From: Rickettsiales bacterium
GTDB lineage: Bacteria; Pseudomonadota; Alphaproteobacteria; Rickettsiales; UBA1997
Reading direction: 5' to 3'
Assembly: GCA_005787525.1 (NCBI GenBank)
Contig: SYAR01000033.1
Location: 1-45,402, forward strand
Length of the DNA stretch: 45,402 bases
A program made the position numbers and the translations under genes. The notes beneath the pieces are model-generated. The model did no database searches. It was not told the origin of the DNA and saw only the letters and a program-made list of their open reading frames with translations. Positions 17,845-24,998 of the stretch are shown here, piece after piece. Each line of letters opens with the position of its first letter. Position 1 is the first letter of the stretch.

Positions 17845-18315
17845 ATGACCTCAGAATCACGCGAATCAATTCCAGCAATCCCACCCGAAAAAATTCACGA
17901 AATTGAAGGTTTTAAACCTCCAAAAGCTTATAATTCGATTCAAAAACTTTTGGAAGAAGTTAGGGAAAAATTGAATAAAGAAATTGATAAAGATGGGCAA
18001 ATTAAACATGAAAAAATCGAAGATAAAAAATCTAACCAAATTGAATTTTACCAAGAAAAAAGTATTGCTGAATTTATAGTGAATGGATTGGGTGCTTATC
18101 CACCGGATTCAAGGCGAAATTTGGGACCTCTAATACATCCAATAAATGATAACCCAAAAAATATCAATATATTTAGAGAAGATGCCAAAAATAATAGAAA
18201 TCCCATTCTTGATTTTCTTGGAAAATGCCTCCCGCGACAAACACAAAAACCCTCTACGCATCCGACGCAACCTTCAATTGAAAGGCGACGCCCCGCCCAA
18301 TTTGTTAGAGAATAA
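17845..18315 (+). CDS. Unknown small protein B, motif-sharing neighbour of A
   Basis: A 156-residue protein from the ATG at 17845; a TTG at 17833 overlapping the end of gene A would add four residues. No family is recognised. A Lys/Glu-rich helical segment (about 31-70) is likely an amphipathic helix or short coiled coil. KSIAEFI (72-78) and NPILDFL (109-115) follow, then a Pro/Arg-rich tail with ERRRPAQF. The spacing of the two motifs resembles that in protein A. The 5-nt gap to gene A indicates one transcript. The structured repeat begins within about 10 nt of the stop. Confidence 0.6.
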   Translation: MTSESRESIPAIPPEKIHEIEGFKPPKAYNSIQKLLEEVREKLNKEIDKDGQIKHEKIEDKKSNQIEFYQEKSIAEFIVNGLGAYPPDSRRNLGPLIHPINDNPKNINIFREDAKNNRNPILDFLGKCLPRQTQKPSTHPTQPSIERRRPAQFVRE

Positions 18316-18325
18316 ATTTAACATT

Positions 18326-18531
18326 CGAAGAAAAAGATGAAGCGTTTATCAACAAGGAAAATCTAAAAACCCAAATCTTATCGCGAATACGGCGATTTAC
18401 TCGCCACGAAGGTTATTTGCGTTAAAAAAATAGCCTAAACGGCTATTTTTAGCAAATAACGGGACAAGGAGCGAATGCGACGCGGTCCCAGTCGCTGAAG
18501 TCGTCTTCGAAATCAAAATGAAATTTTGATT
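18326..18531 (-). repeat. Structured hairpin repeat, locus 2, divergent copy C
   Basis: A diverged copy of the repeat at 4244-4425, in opposite orientation and head-to-tail with the next copy. Its stems keep pairing while the bases differ: GGCGA/TCGCC (18391-18405), GTTATTTGC/GCAAATAAC around the invariant AAAAATAGCC/GGCTATTTTT stem, GGGAC/GTCCC, and a different hairpin AATCAAAAT/ATTTTGATT (18511-18531) where other copies have ATCTTTTTC/GAAAAAGAT. The edge beside gene B cuts one hairpin in half. Confidence 0.85.
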
Positions 18532-18714
18532 GGTTATTCGCGTTTAAAAAATAGCCTAAACGGCTATTTTTAGCGAATAACGGGATCATGAGCGAAGCGA
18601 AGCAATCCCCGTCGTGAATCTTTTTCGAAGAAAAAGATGAAACGTTTATCCACAAAGAAAATCTAAAAACTTAAAAATTCATCGCGAATGTCGCGATTCA
18701 TTCGCGACGAAGCG
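18532..18714 (-). repeat. Structured hairpin repeat, locus 2, copy B
   Basis: Read on the minus strand this copy is nearly identical, about nine bases in ten by eye, to 4244-4425. It includes GTCGCGA/TCGCGAC (18690-18708), ATCTTTTTC/GAAAAAGAT, GGGAT/ATCCC, and GTTATTCGC/GCGAATAAC around AAAAATAGCC/GGCTATTTTT. It lies between convergent gene B and the permease. The open frame across it (18449-18655) resembles the one in locus 1 only because the DNA is repeated; it is not called as a gene. Confidence 0.9.
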
Positions 18715-18721
18715 TTGCGAT

Positions 18722-18868
18722 AAATTCGGTCGCATCATTTAAGAAGCACACAAAATAACGCTTCCAATCTTAAATCAGGCGATTGAATTTGAAGGCGAGT
18801 CTGCGTAAGCCTAGTAAATCTAGGCGCGCAAAGACGAGACCTGAAAAATTCGGTCGCATCATTTAAGA
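18722..18868. repeat. Second repeat element: 23-bp direct repeats flanking a hairpin
   Basis: A 23-bp sequence starting AAATTCGGTCGCATC occurs identically at 18722-18744 and 18846-18868. Between them is a long hairpin at 18799-18835: GTCT, GCG and GCCTAG pair with CTAGGC, CGC and AGAC around the loop TAAAT. Further pairing of TCAGG (18775-18779) with CCTGA (18840-18844) is possible. It is unlike the first repeat family. It could be a small mobile palindromic element with a duplicated end, or a structured RNA. Its minus strand is open for about 43 codons. Confidence 0.6.
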
Positions 18869-18878
18869 GTGGAAGTAT

Positions 18879-20846
18879 TTATATTTTCATTGGCAATATA
18901 ACCATATTCAGCCCCTTAACATGCAACCTTCTCTGCATAATATAAGGAACGTGGTTGAAAAGTATTTGCGTAAAAATATTTTCATTATCAAAAATAAATT
19001 TGGTGCCGAAGAAAATCACATTTTCATAATCTTTGGCGACGCGATCGGTGAGTTGCGATAATTTTTCAACTATGTCGGTGTCGTAGCCGATATAGGCTTT
19101 AGCAAAGCGACCATTGGCGTTACAATAATTTTTATATTTACTCAAAACCGATTTTGTTTTACGACGCATATCGCGCCATTTTCTTTCTTCGCGAAGTGTG
19201 TTTGAATCAACTTCGCCGACTGTCACAAAAATAAAATTTTTAAAAATTCCAGGGAAAAGTTTTTTGATTTGCAATAAGCAATTCATGCCACTGCCAAAAG
19301 TTTGATCAACGATAATTGCGGCGGTTGGAGCCCTCTTATCTATGGTTTCAAGAATTGATGATGGACTTTGGCATTGTTCGTGAAAATCTTCAAATTGCGA
19401 TTCGGTAAGAGCTAAATTATGACGAAATCTTTCATAGATTTTTTTGATTGACCAGCCAACTAAAACAAAAACCGATGTGATTAGAATTGTAATCCAACCG
19501 CCTTCGTAAAATTTTTCAAAAATTGTTACCATTAAAATGCTAAAGCAAACTATAAAGCCCGCCAAGGCGACTAACATTTTGCTCAACCAATTTCTTTGTC
19601 TCTTGCGATGACGAAGCCAATAAATTGTAAGACCCAAAAGTGATAAAGAAAATGTAATAAATACGTTGATGGAATATAAAACTACTAAAATATGCACCGA
19701 TCCGTTGGTTATTATCAAGGTTGCGATCGCACATATCGCCATAAATAAAATTCCATTTTTTTGCACTAATCTACTTGAAAGTGAGCTAAAAGATTTTGGC
19801 ATCCACTCGTCGGAGGCCATGCTAGCGACCACATTCGGGCCCGCTAAAAATCCGGCATTGGCGGCGACGATTAATAATCCAGCTTCTAAAATTAAAACTA
19901 TCGGAACCACAAATTTGCCAAGTTGAATGCCGTTGAAATACCAACTTTCGGTGATGGCATAAAAAGTTGTGGCATTTAAAGTTTGTCCCGGAACTTTGTT
20001 CACGCCCCACAAGAGATATAATAAGATTATTCCCGCGGCCATGAATGCCAAAGAAATTGCTACTAAAAACATAGTGATTTTAGCTGTTCTAACTCTAGGC
20101 TCGGAAAGGGTATTAACATTATTTGAAACCGCTTCTAATCCAGTGTAAGTTCCGCCTCCCATCGAAAATGCTTTAAGAAAAATTGATAAAACGAAAACCC
20201 AACCCATTGAGCTTTTCATCTCCGAAACTTCTGCGGTGGCTTGGGGAATTAAGACTTGGATGCCATAACCGTGAGCTATAATTCCGTGAATAATTAAAAA
20301 GAAATGTGTAAAAATAAATCCTAAAAAAATTGGTAATAAAAATTTAATCGATTCTTTCATTCCGCGTAAATTTAAAATCGCGAGAAATCCAACGGAAACA
20401 ATCGCCATAATTAGTTTTGCTCCTTGAAAATCTTTGGGTAAAAAACTAAAAATTGCGTCAATGCCACTTGCAATTGAAATTGATATTGTGAGGACGTAAT
20501 CGACGATTAAAGCTGAACCTGAAACCAATCCGGCATATCTGCCGAGAAGCCTTGTGGCAACGCGATAACCGCCACCGCCATTGGGAAATAATTCAATTAC
20601 TTGAGTATAAGCATATGAAATTATAAAGACGGTAAGAGCGGTGGCAATTGCCAAATAAATTGCTAATTCGGTGTGAGTACCAAGTGCTACGAAAGCTTCT
20701 TCTGGACCATAACAAGATGATGAAATTCCGTCGGCTCCAAGTCCAACCCAAGCTAAAAAAGCTACCAAGGAAATGCTTCGACGAGTTTCTTTGTCAAAAA
20801 AATCACGAGGATTTCCGAATAAAAAATTTCTTAATTTAATAAACAT
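18879..20846 (-). CDS. APC-superfamily permease with C-terminal soluble domain
   Basis: A 655-residue inner-membrane transporter. About twelve membrane helices fill residues 25-475. The first carries the pattern GADGISSSCYGPEEAF, followed by PNGGGGYRVATRLLG and VDYVLTISISIASGIDAI, which resemble the KimA/YdaO-like branch of APC permeases (potassium or amino-acid import). The last 170 residues are soluble, with alternating strands and helices (AAIIVDQTFGSGMNCLLQIK), perhaps a regulatory domain. The substrate cannot be fixed from sequence; potassium or amino acids are both plausible. The gene is followed by the repeat locus. Confidence 0.8.
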   Translation of the reverse strand: MFIKLRNFLFGNPRDFFDKETRRSISLVAFLAWVGLGADGISSSCYGPEEAFVALGTHTELAIYLAIATALTVFIISYAYTQVIELFPNGGGGYRVATRLLGRYAGLVSGSALIVDYVLTISISIASGIDAIFSFLPKDFQGAKLIMAIVSVGFLAILNLRGMKESIKFLLPIFLGFIFTHFFLIIHGIIAHGYGIQVLIPQATAEVSEMKSSMGWVFVLSIFLKAFSMGGGTYTGLEAVSNNVNTLSEPRVRTAKITMFLVAISLAFMAAGIILLYLLWGVNKVPGQTLNATTFYAITESWYFNGIQLGKFVVPIVLILEAGLLIVAANAGFLAGPNVVASMASDEWMPKSFSSLSSRLVQKNGILFMAICAIATLIITNGSVHILVVLYSINVFITFSLSLLGLTIYWLRHRKRQRNWLSKMLVALAGFIVCFSILMVTIFEKFYEGGWITILITSVFVLVGWSIKKIYERFRHNLALTESQFEDFHEQCQSPSSILETIDKRAPTAAIIVDQTFGSGMNCLLQIKKLFPGIFKNFIFVTVGEVDSNTLREERKWRDMRRKTKSVLSKYKNYCNANGRFAKAYIGYDTDIVEKLSQLTDRVAKDYENVIFFGTKFIFDNENIFTQILFNHVPYIMQRRLHVKGLNMVILPMKI

Positions 20847-20864
20847 AAATTTTTTTTAACTTTT

Positions 20865-21494
20865 TTAATTTTTAGAGTTGTGAATTTTAATTTTTTGCAA
20901 TATTTCAATAATTAATTTTGATGATTTTATTCCGCGATTTTCTTCGATTCCAGAAGAAATATCGATAAAGTCTGGATTGGCTATTTTAATTGCCTCGTCG
21001 ATATTATTAATATTTATTCCGCCCGATAAAAAATAGGGTTTTGTAGGATTAAAATCTTGTAAAATATTCCAATCAAAAACTTCGCCACTTCCTGGATTTT
21101 TATTATCAAGTAAGAAATAATCAATGTGATTTTCAAAATTTTTGATTTTAGTTAAATCATTTTTTGTAAAAATAGAAAACGCTTTAATCAGAGAGATTTT
21201 TGGAAATATTTTTTTTAAATTTTCGATATATTTAATATTTTCATCGCCATGAAGTTGAAAAAAATTGGGCTGAAAATTTTGATTTATTTTTTGAAGGTTT
21301 TCAAAGGTTTCATCAACTACGACAGCTACTCTTCCAACCGAATAAGGAATTGTTTTAGAGAGAATTTTTGCAGAATTTGGATCAACATATCGAATTGAAT
21401 TTTTGGCAAAAACAACTCCAATAAAATTACATCCATAATCAATTGCGGTTTCAATAGTTTTAACTTCGGTAAAACCGCAAAGTTTAATTTTCAT
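20865..21494 (-). CDS. trpF: Phosphoribosylanthranilate isomerase
   Basis: A 209-residue TIM-barrel enzyme of tryptophan synthesis (Amadori rearrangement of PRA to CdRP). The N-terminus MKIKLCGFTEV contains the catalytic Cys6. FIGVVFAKNSIRYV, PYFLSGGININN and FIDISSGIEENRGIKS carry the phosphate-binding and catalytic positions. No other trp genes are adjacent. It lies 3 nt after ybaB in the minus-strand run, so it is probably transcribed with the wall genes upstream. Confidence 0.94.
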   Translation of the reverse strand: MKIKLCGFTEVKTIETAIDYGCNFIGVVFAKNSIRYVDPNSAKILSKTIPYSVGRVAVVVDETFENLQKINQNFQPNFFQLHGDENIKYIENLKKIFPKISLIKAFSIFTKNDLTKIKNFENHIDYFLLDNKNPGSGEVFDWNILQDFNPTKPYFLSGGININNIDEAIKIANPDFIDISSGIEENRGIKSSKLIIEILQKIKIHNSKN

Positions 21495-21497
21495 ATT

Positions 21498-21812
21498 TTA
21501 GAATTTGAATCCCGGTGGTAAAGGTATTCCTGCTGTGGCACCGCGAATTGCTTCGCCTGAACTATCATCCGATTTTTTCTTAGCATCGTTAAAAGAGGCG
21601 ATAATTAAATCTTCAAGAATATCAATTTCATCTTTAGAAATTAAAGAATGATCGATTGTAATTTTTTTTGCTATTCCGCTTCCATTGATAATAACCTTGA
21701 CTAGTCCGCCACCCGAAGCTCCTTCATATTCTTTATTGGCAAGTTCCTCTTCAACTTTTTTCATCTTCTCTTGCACTTGTTGAGCCTGACGCATTAACGA
21801 TTTTATGTCCAT
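21498..21812 (-). CDS. YbaB/EbfC nucleoid-associated protein
   Basis: A 104-residue DNA-binding protein of the YbaB/EbfC family. MRQAQQVQEKMKKVEEELA is the typical N-terminal helix, GGGLVKVIINGSG the central strand, and GIPLPPGFKF the conserved C-terminus. The family forms dimers that bind curved DNA. It lies 12 nt after dacC and just before trpF on the same strand. Confidence 0.93.
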   Translation of the reverse strand: MDIKSLMRQAQQVQEKMKKVEEELANKEYEGASGGGLVKVIINGSGIAKKITIDHSLISKDEIDILEDLIIASFNDAKKKSDDSSGEAIRGATAGIPLPPGFKF

Positions 21813-21824
21813 ATCAAAAAATTT

Positions 21825-22985
21825 TTAATTTAAGAAATTTTTAATTTTATATTCTAAGATTCTTTTAATTTTTCTTATATATCCAACCTTGTCAACATTT
21901 TCTTTTGCATAAAGATCATATTTTATAGTTTTTAAACCTTTAATTTCGACCGAAAGAACCCCGATTTTTGAATTCTTTTTAATCGGAGCATTAAGTGGGC
22001 TTTTAAATTCTGTTTGCACTTTTATATCGTCTATAGATTTATTGCGAGGTATATTAAAATCGACTTGTTCTTTTATTATTGCTTCAACATTTTTTTGATT
22101 TCCAAGCCAAACATTTATTTTGGTAACCACGTCATCTTTTTCAAAAAAATTAATTTTTTTGAAATTCTCAAAGCCGTAATCAAATAGTTCGGTAACAATA
22201 TTTTCACGAAGCTTAGGATTTGGAGCCTTATTTACAACGGCAACTAATCGTCTATTTTCTCTTTTTACCACCGCAACAATGCCATAACCACCCTGATTGG
22301 TGTGGCCAGTTTTTCCGCCCAAAGTTCCATCATAATTTTTTTTAAGTAAAGGATTGCGATTTTTTTGAGTTATATTGCGATAAGTAAATTCGGGAATGCT
22401 AAGAAATTTAGAATATTCCGGGAAATCTTCATAAAGCCTTGTAGCTAGAGTTGCGAGGTCGCGCAATGTCATGTAATGACCATCTTCATGTAGGCCGTGA
22501 GGATTCATAAAATGTGAATTTTTCATGTTTAGTTCTTGAGCTTTTGTGTTCATTAAGTCAATAAAACTGGAGTAATTTGAAGATGTTGTTTGTGCGAGAG
22601 CAATTGCCGCATCATTAGCGGAAACTGCAAGTAAACCTTTAAGTAAATCTTCAATCGAGACCACATCGCCATAATTTAAAAACATTGATGATCCAGTTTT
22701 GCGCCAAGCATCTTTGCCGATCATGCAACGATTATCAAGCTTTACGATTCCTTTTTTGATTTGATCAAAAACTACGTAAGCCGTCATTAATTTTGTCATC
22801 GAAGAGGGCGCGATTCTTTCATCGGAATTTTTTGAAAGTAATATTTCTTTATTATCGATATCCATCAAAAAATAATATTGACCACGATGAAGATTTTGAT
22901 AAATCTCATTGGCAAATGATACTTCTGAAGTAAAAAAAATCAGGGCGGATATGATTAAAATTTTAAATTTATTGTTCACAAGCAT
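21825..22985 (-). CDS. dacC: D-alanyl-D-alanine carboxypeptidase (PBP5/6 type)
   Basis: A 386-residue periplasmic enzyme that trims pentapeptides of peptidoglycan. A signal peptide covers about residues 1-25. The serine-protease-like triad motifs are Ser62-x-x-Lys65 (SMTK), Ser122-Ala-Asn124 (SAN) and Lys225-Thr-Gly227 (KTG). A C-terminal beta domain (about 275-370) ends in a Lys/Ile-rich helix suited to membrane attachment. Upstream by 5 nt is an unknown lipoprotein, then a SPOR lipoprotein, forming a wall-related set. The choice among dacA/dacC/dacD names is arbitrary. Confidence 0.94.
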   Translation of the reverse strand: MLVNNKFKILIISALIFFTSEVSFANEIYQNLHRGQYYFLMDIDNKEILLSKNSDERIAPSSMTKLMTAYVVFDQIKKGIVKLDNRCMIGKDAWRKTGSSMFLNYGDVVSIEDLLKGLLAVSANDAAIALAQTTSSNYSSFIDLMNTKAQELNMKNSHFMNPHGLHEDGHYMTLRDLATLATRLYEDFPEYSKFLSIPEFTYRNITQKNRNPLLKKNYDGTLGGKTGHTNQGGYGIVAVVKRENRRLVAVVNKAPNPKLRENIVTELFDYGFENFKKINFFEKDDVVTKINVWLGNQKNVEAIIKEQVDFNIPRNKSIDDIKVQTEFKSPLNAPIKKNSKIGVLSVEIKGLKTIKYDLYAKENVDKVGYIRKIKRILEYKIKNFLN

Positions 22986-22990
22986 TGTAA

Positions 22991-23734
22991 TTAATTCTTA
23001 ATAGTTTTGTCTGATGATTGTAAATATGGTTTAGAGTTTTTTGTTTCTTGGGTGGCTAAATTAAATTTGCTAGACTCTTTTTCAAAAAATTTGACGTAGG
23101 AATTATTTTCTTCATAGCGTAACATATTTTTTTTGCGAAGCAAAGATTTCTTATCAACAATAAGTCTTTTAGAAAATTCTATATCTTCTTCTGTTCGTGT
23201 TTGATTAATTATTTTTACCGCTTCTTGAAGGCTTTGAATCGGAATGAGGGTATAATTTTTATCGCGGGAAGATGATTTTACGCCAAAAGAATCCGATTCG
23301 GGAATCTCAATAAAATCAAACTCAACGCCATTTTTACTAAAGGGTTGATTCAAATATGTATTATAGCCAATTTCAAAAATTTTGGGTGAAAAAGCGTTGG
23401 CGGGATTAGAAAATTTGCCATTTTCGTAAGTTTCGTAATTTGGAAAAATTTTTTCTTGTTTTTTAGATCCGATGTAAGAAATGTCGACATAATCAAACGA
23501 ATTTGTTACATCGGAGATTCTTTGATCTTGCGATGATGGGATCATAAGAGTTTGAAGGGCTTCAGAGTCTAGTTTTTTTTCATTATATTCTCTTTCGCGA
23601 TTAATTCTCTCCACATCTTTGCTATAAATTTTTTTAAATCTTTCGTTGTTGTAGGATTGATCAAGCTTGTTTTGGCAGGAGTTTAAGCTTAGAGCGATTA
23701 GAAAAAAATATATTTTGGAATATATTTTTTTCAT
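22991..23734 (-). CDS. Putative lipoprotein of unknown function
   Basis: A 247-residue protein. The N-terminus MKKIYSKIYFFLIALSLNSC ends in a lipobox-like LNSC with Cys20 as the predicted acylated residue. The mature part is polar, with Tyr/Asn-rich strands around YVDISYIGSKK and FDFIEIPESDSFGV and a basic C-terminal third. No domain is recognised. It lies 2 nt after the SPOR lipoprotein gene and 5 nt before dacC. A role in wall remodelling or envelope integrity is suggested by position only. Confidence 0.6.
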   Translation of the reverse strand: MKKIYSKIYFFLIALSLNSCQNKLDQSYNNERFKKIYSKDVERINREREYNEKKLDSEALQTLMIPSSQDQRISDVTNSFDYVDISYIGSKKQEKIFPNYETYENGKFSNPANAFSPKIFEIGYNTYLNQPFSKNGVEFDFIEIPESDSFGVKSSSRDKNYTLIPIQSLQEAVKIINQTRTEEDIEFSKRLIVDKKSLLRKKNMLRYEENNSYVKFFEKESSKFNLATQETKNSKPYLQSSDKTIKN

Positions 23735-23736
23735 TA

Positions 23737-24774
23737 TTATTTACCTCTGATAATAATGGCTTCATTACCAGAATCAATTACTTTATCTTTAAATTTTATT
23801 GCAGAATTTTTAGATTTAAATGGTCCGTAAACTGAACGATAAATTCTTTTATTATTTTTATTATAAGCTACCAAAACCCGACCTTTGCCAAATTCTTTTG
23901 TGAGAACCAATCTTTCTTTTGCGCCCCTTGAAGTGAAGAACGAACCGACTTGAACGTAGATTTTGCCAGAGCCCCCTCCTTGATAAATTCTTTGAGTTGA
24001 TTCTTCGTTATTTTGCGATTGATCTACGTTTTCTTCAGATGCAACGATTACGTTAGATTTGGCGACTTTTTTATTAACTTTTTTATTATTTTTATTTGAG
24101 TAAGTTATGACTTTATTTTTTTGGTTGAGTAATTTTTTATTTGAAGAATTAATGGTTGTCGAAGAAGATTCGGCAAATTGATCATCTTCAACAAATTCTT
24201 CTTCATTTGAATTTATAGATCGAGACTTCTTGGAAGTGGTTGAAGTTGATTCTGCAGATTCAGAATCTAAATTTTTACCAAAATCTTTTTGTGAATAATT
24301 ATTTTTACTGATATTTTTATTATTTTTTCCATCATCTTCTGATAAATCATATTCAACAACTGGATTGTTGGCACTTTCTATTGTTGAATCTTGACTAGAT
24401 GAATTTTCTGTTGTGCTTACATTATCTTTTGGTGAAGTAATTGGAATGGTTTTTTTAAAATTATCCGCATCGCTAAATTTCGGAGTGTTAAGATTTTTTT
24501 GATTAATTAAATTTTTGTCATAATAATTCGGAGCTTCAACAAAACTTTTTTTATTAGCTGAATATTCATTATTTATTTCAGATGAATTTTGTGATTGTCC
24601 CGACATTATTCTAGCATTGGCTTCGGGAACCCTAGTTTTAATTGCTTTTGCATTTCCTTGTAAATCAACAAATCTAATTTCGCGGGTTTGCTCTTCCTTG
24701 TTAGATGAACAGCCAGAAGCGAATGCTAAGGAAATAATAATAAAAATTTTTAAATGATTTATTTTCATTTTCAT
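23737..24774 (-). CDS. SPOR-domain lipoprotein
   Basis: A 345-residue protein with lipobox FASGC (Cys22) after a short hydrophobic segment. A long Ser/Asn/Lys-rich disordered spacer (about 25-265) follows, then a C-terminal SPOR domain (about 268-345: KIYVQVGSFFTSRGAKERL to SAIKFKDKV). SPOR domains bind denuded glycan strands at division sites. RlpA has a double-psi-barrel before SPOR, but none is visible here, so this is not a standard RlpA. It is the first gene of the lipoprotein-dacC-ybaB-trpF run. Confidence 0.85.
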   Translation of the reverse strand: MKMKINHLKIFIIISLAFASGCSSNKEEQTREIRFVDLQGNAKAIKTRVPEANARIMSGQSQNSSEINNEYSANKKSFVEAPNYYDKNLINQKNLNTPKFSDADNFKKTIPITSPKDNVSTTENSSSQDSTIESANNPVVEYDLSEDDGKNNKNISKNNYSQKDFGKNLDSESAESTSTTSKKSRSINSNEEEFVEDDQFAESSSTTINSSNKKLLNQKNKVITYSNKNNKKVNKKVAKSNVIVASEENVDQSQNNEESTQRIYQGGGSGKIYVQVGSFFTSRGAKERLVLTKEFGKGRVLVAYNKNNKRIYRSVYGPFKSKNSAIKFKDKVIDSGNEAIIIRGK

Positions 24775-24844
24775 TTTTTTTAAGTTAAAGACCCTCTAAA
24801 ACTAAATGTAAAAACTTCAAAAACAATTAAAATTTACAATAATT

Positions 24845-24994
24845 TTATTTTTTTATTTCATCCTCGAATAAAATTCTTTTTGCCGATCCTTCTAAATCAT
24901 CATATTGTTTATTTTTTACTGTCCATAAAAATGCCAAAAGCCCACAAACTCCAAGAGCTAAAGTAATCGGAATCAAAAAAAGTAAAATATTCAT
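24845..24994 (-). CDS. ccoS: cbb3-type cytochrome oxidase assembly protein CcoS
   Basis: A short gene of 49 residues, found by reading the gap between ccoI and the SPOR gene. One membrane helix (about 4-24) is followed by LWTVKNKQYDDLEGSAKRIL. This matches the CcoS family pattern LW-x-x-(K/R)-x-x-QYDDL-(E/D)-G-x-A-x-RIL. The ATG lies 4 nt after the ccoI stop. CcoS is needed with CcoI to bring cofactors into the CcoN subunit of cbb3 oxidase. Confidence 0.92.
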   Translation of the reverse strand: MNILLFLIPITLALGVCGLLAFLWTVKNKQYDDLEGSAKRILFEDEIKK

Positions 24995-24998
24995 GAAT

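Noticed and set aside
17369-18315. A toxin-antitoxin pair made by the two unknown genes
   Set aside because: Neither protein shows a toxin fold, a DNA-binding motif or the usual small sizes. The shared motif argues for paralogy rather than antagonism.
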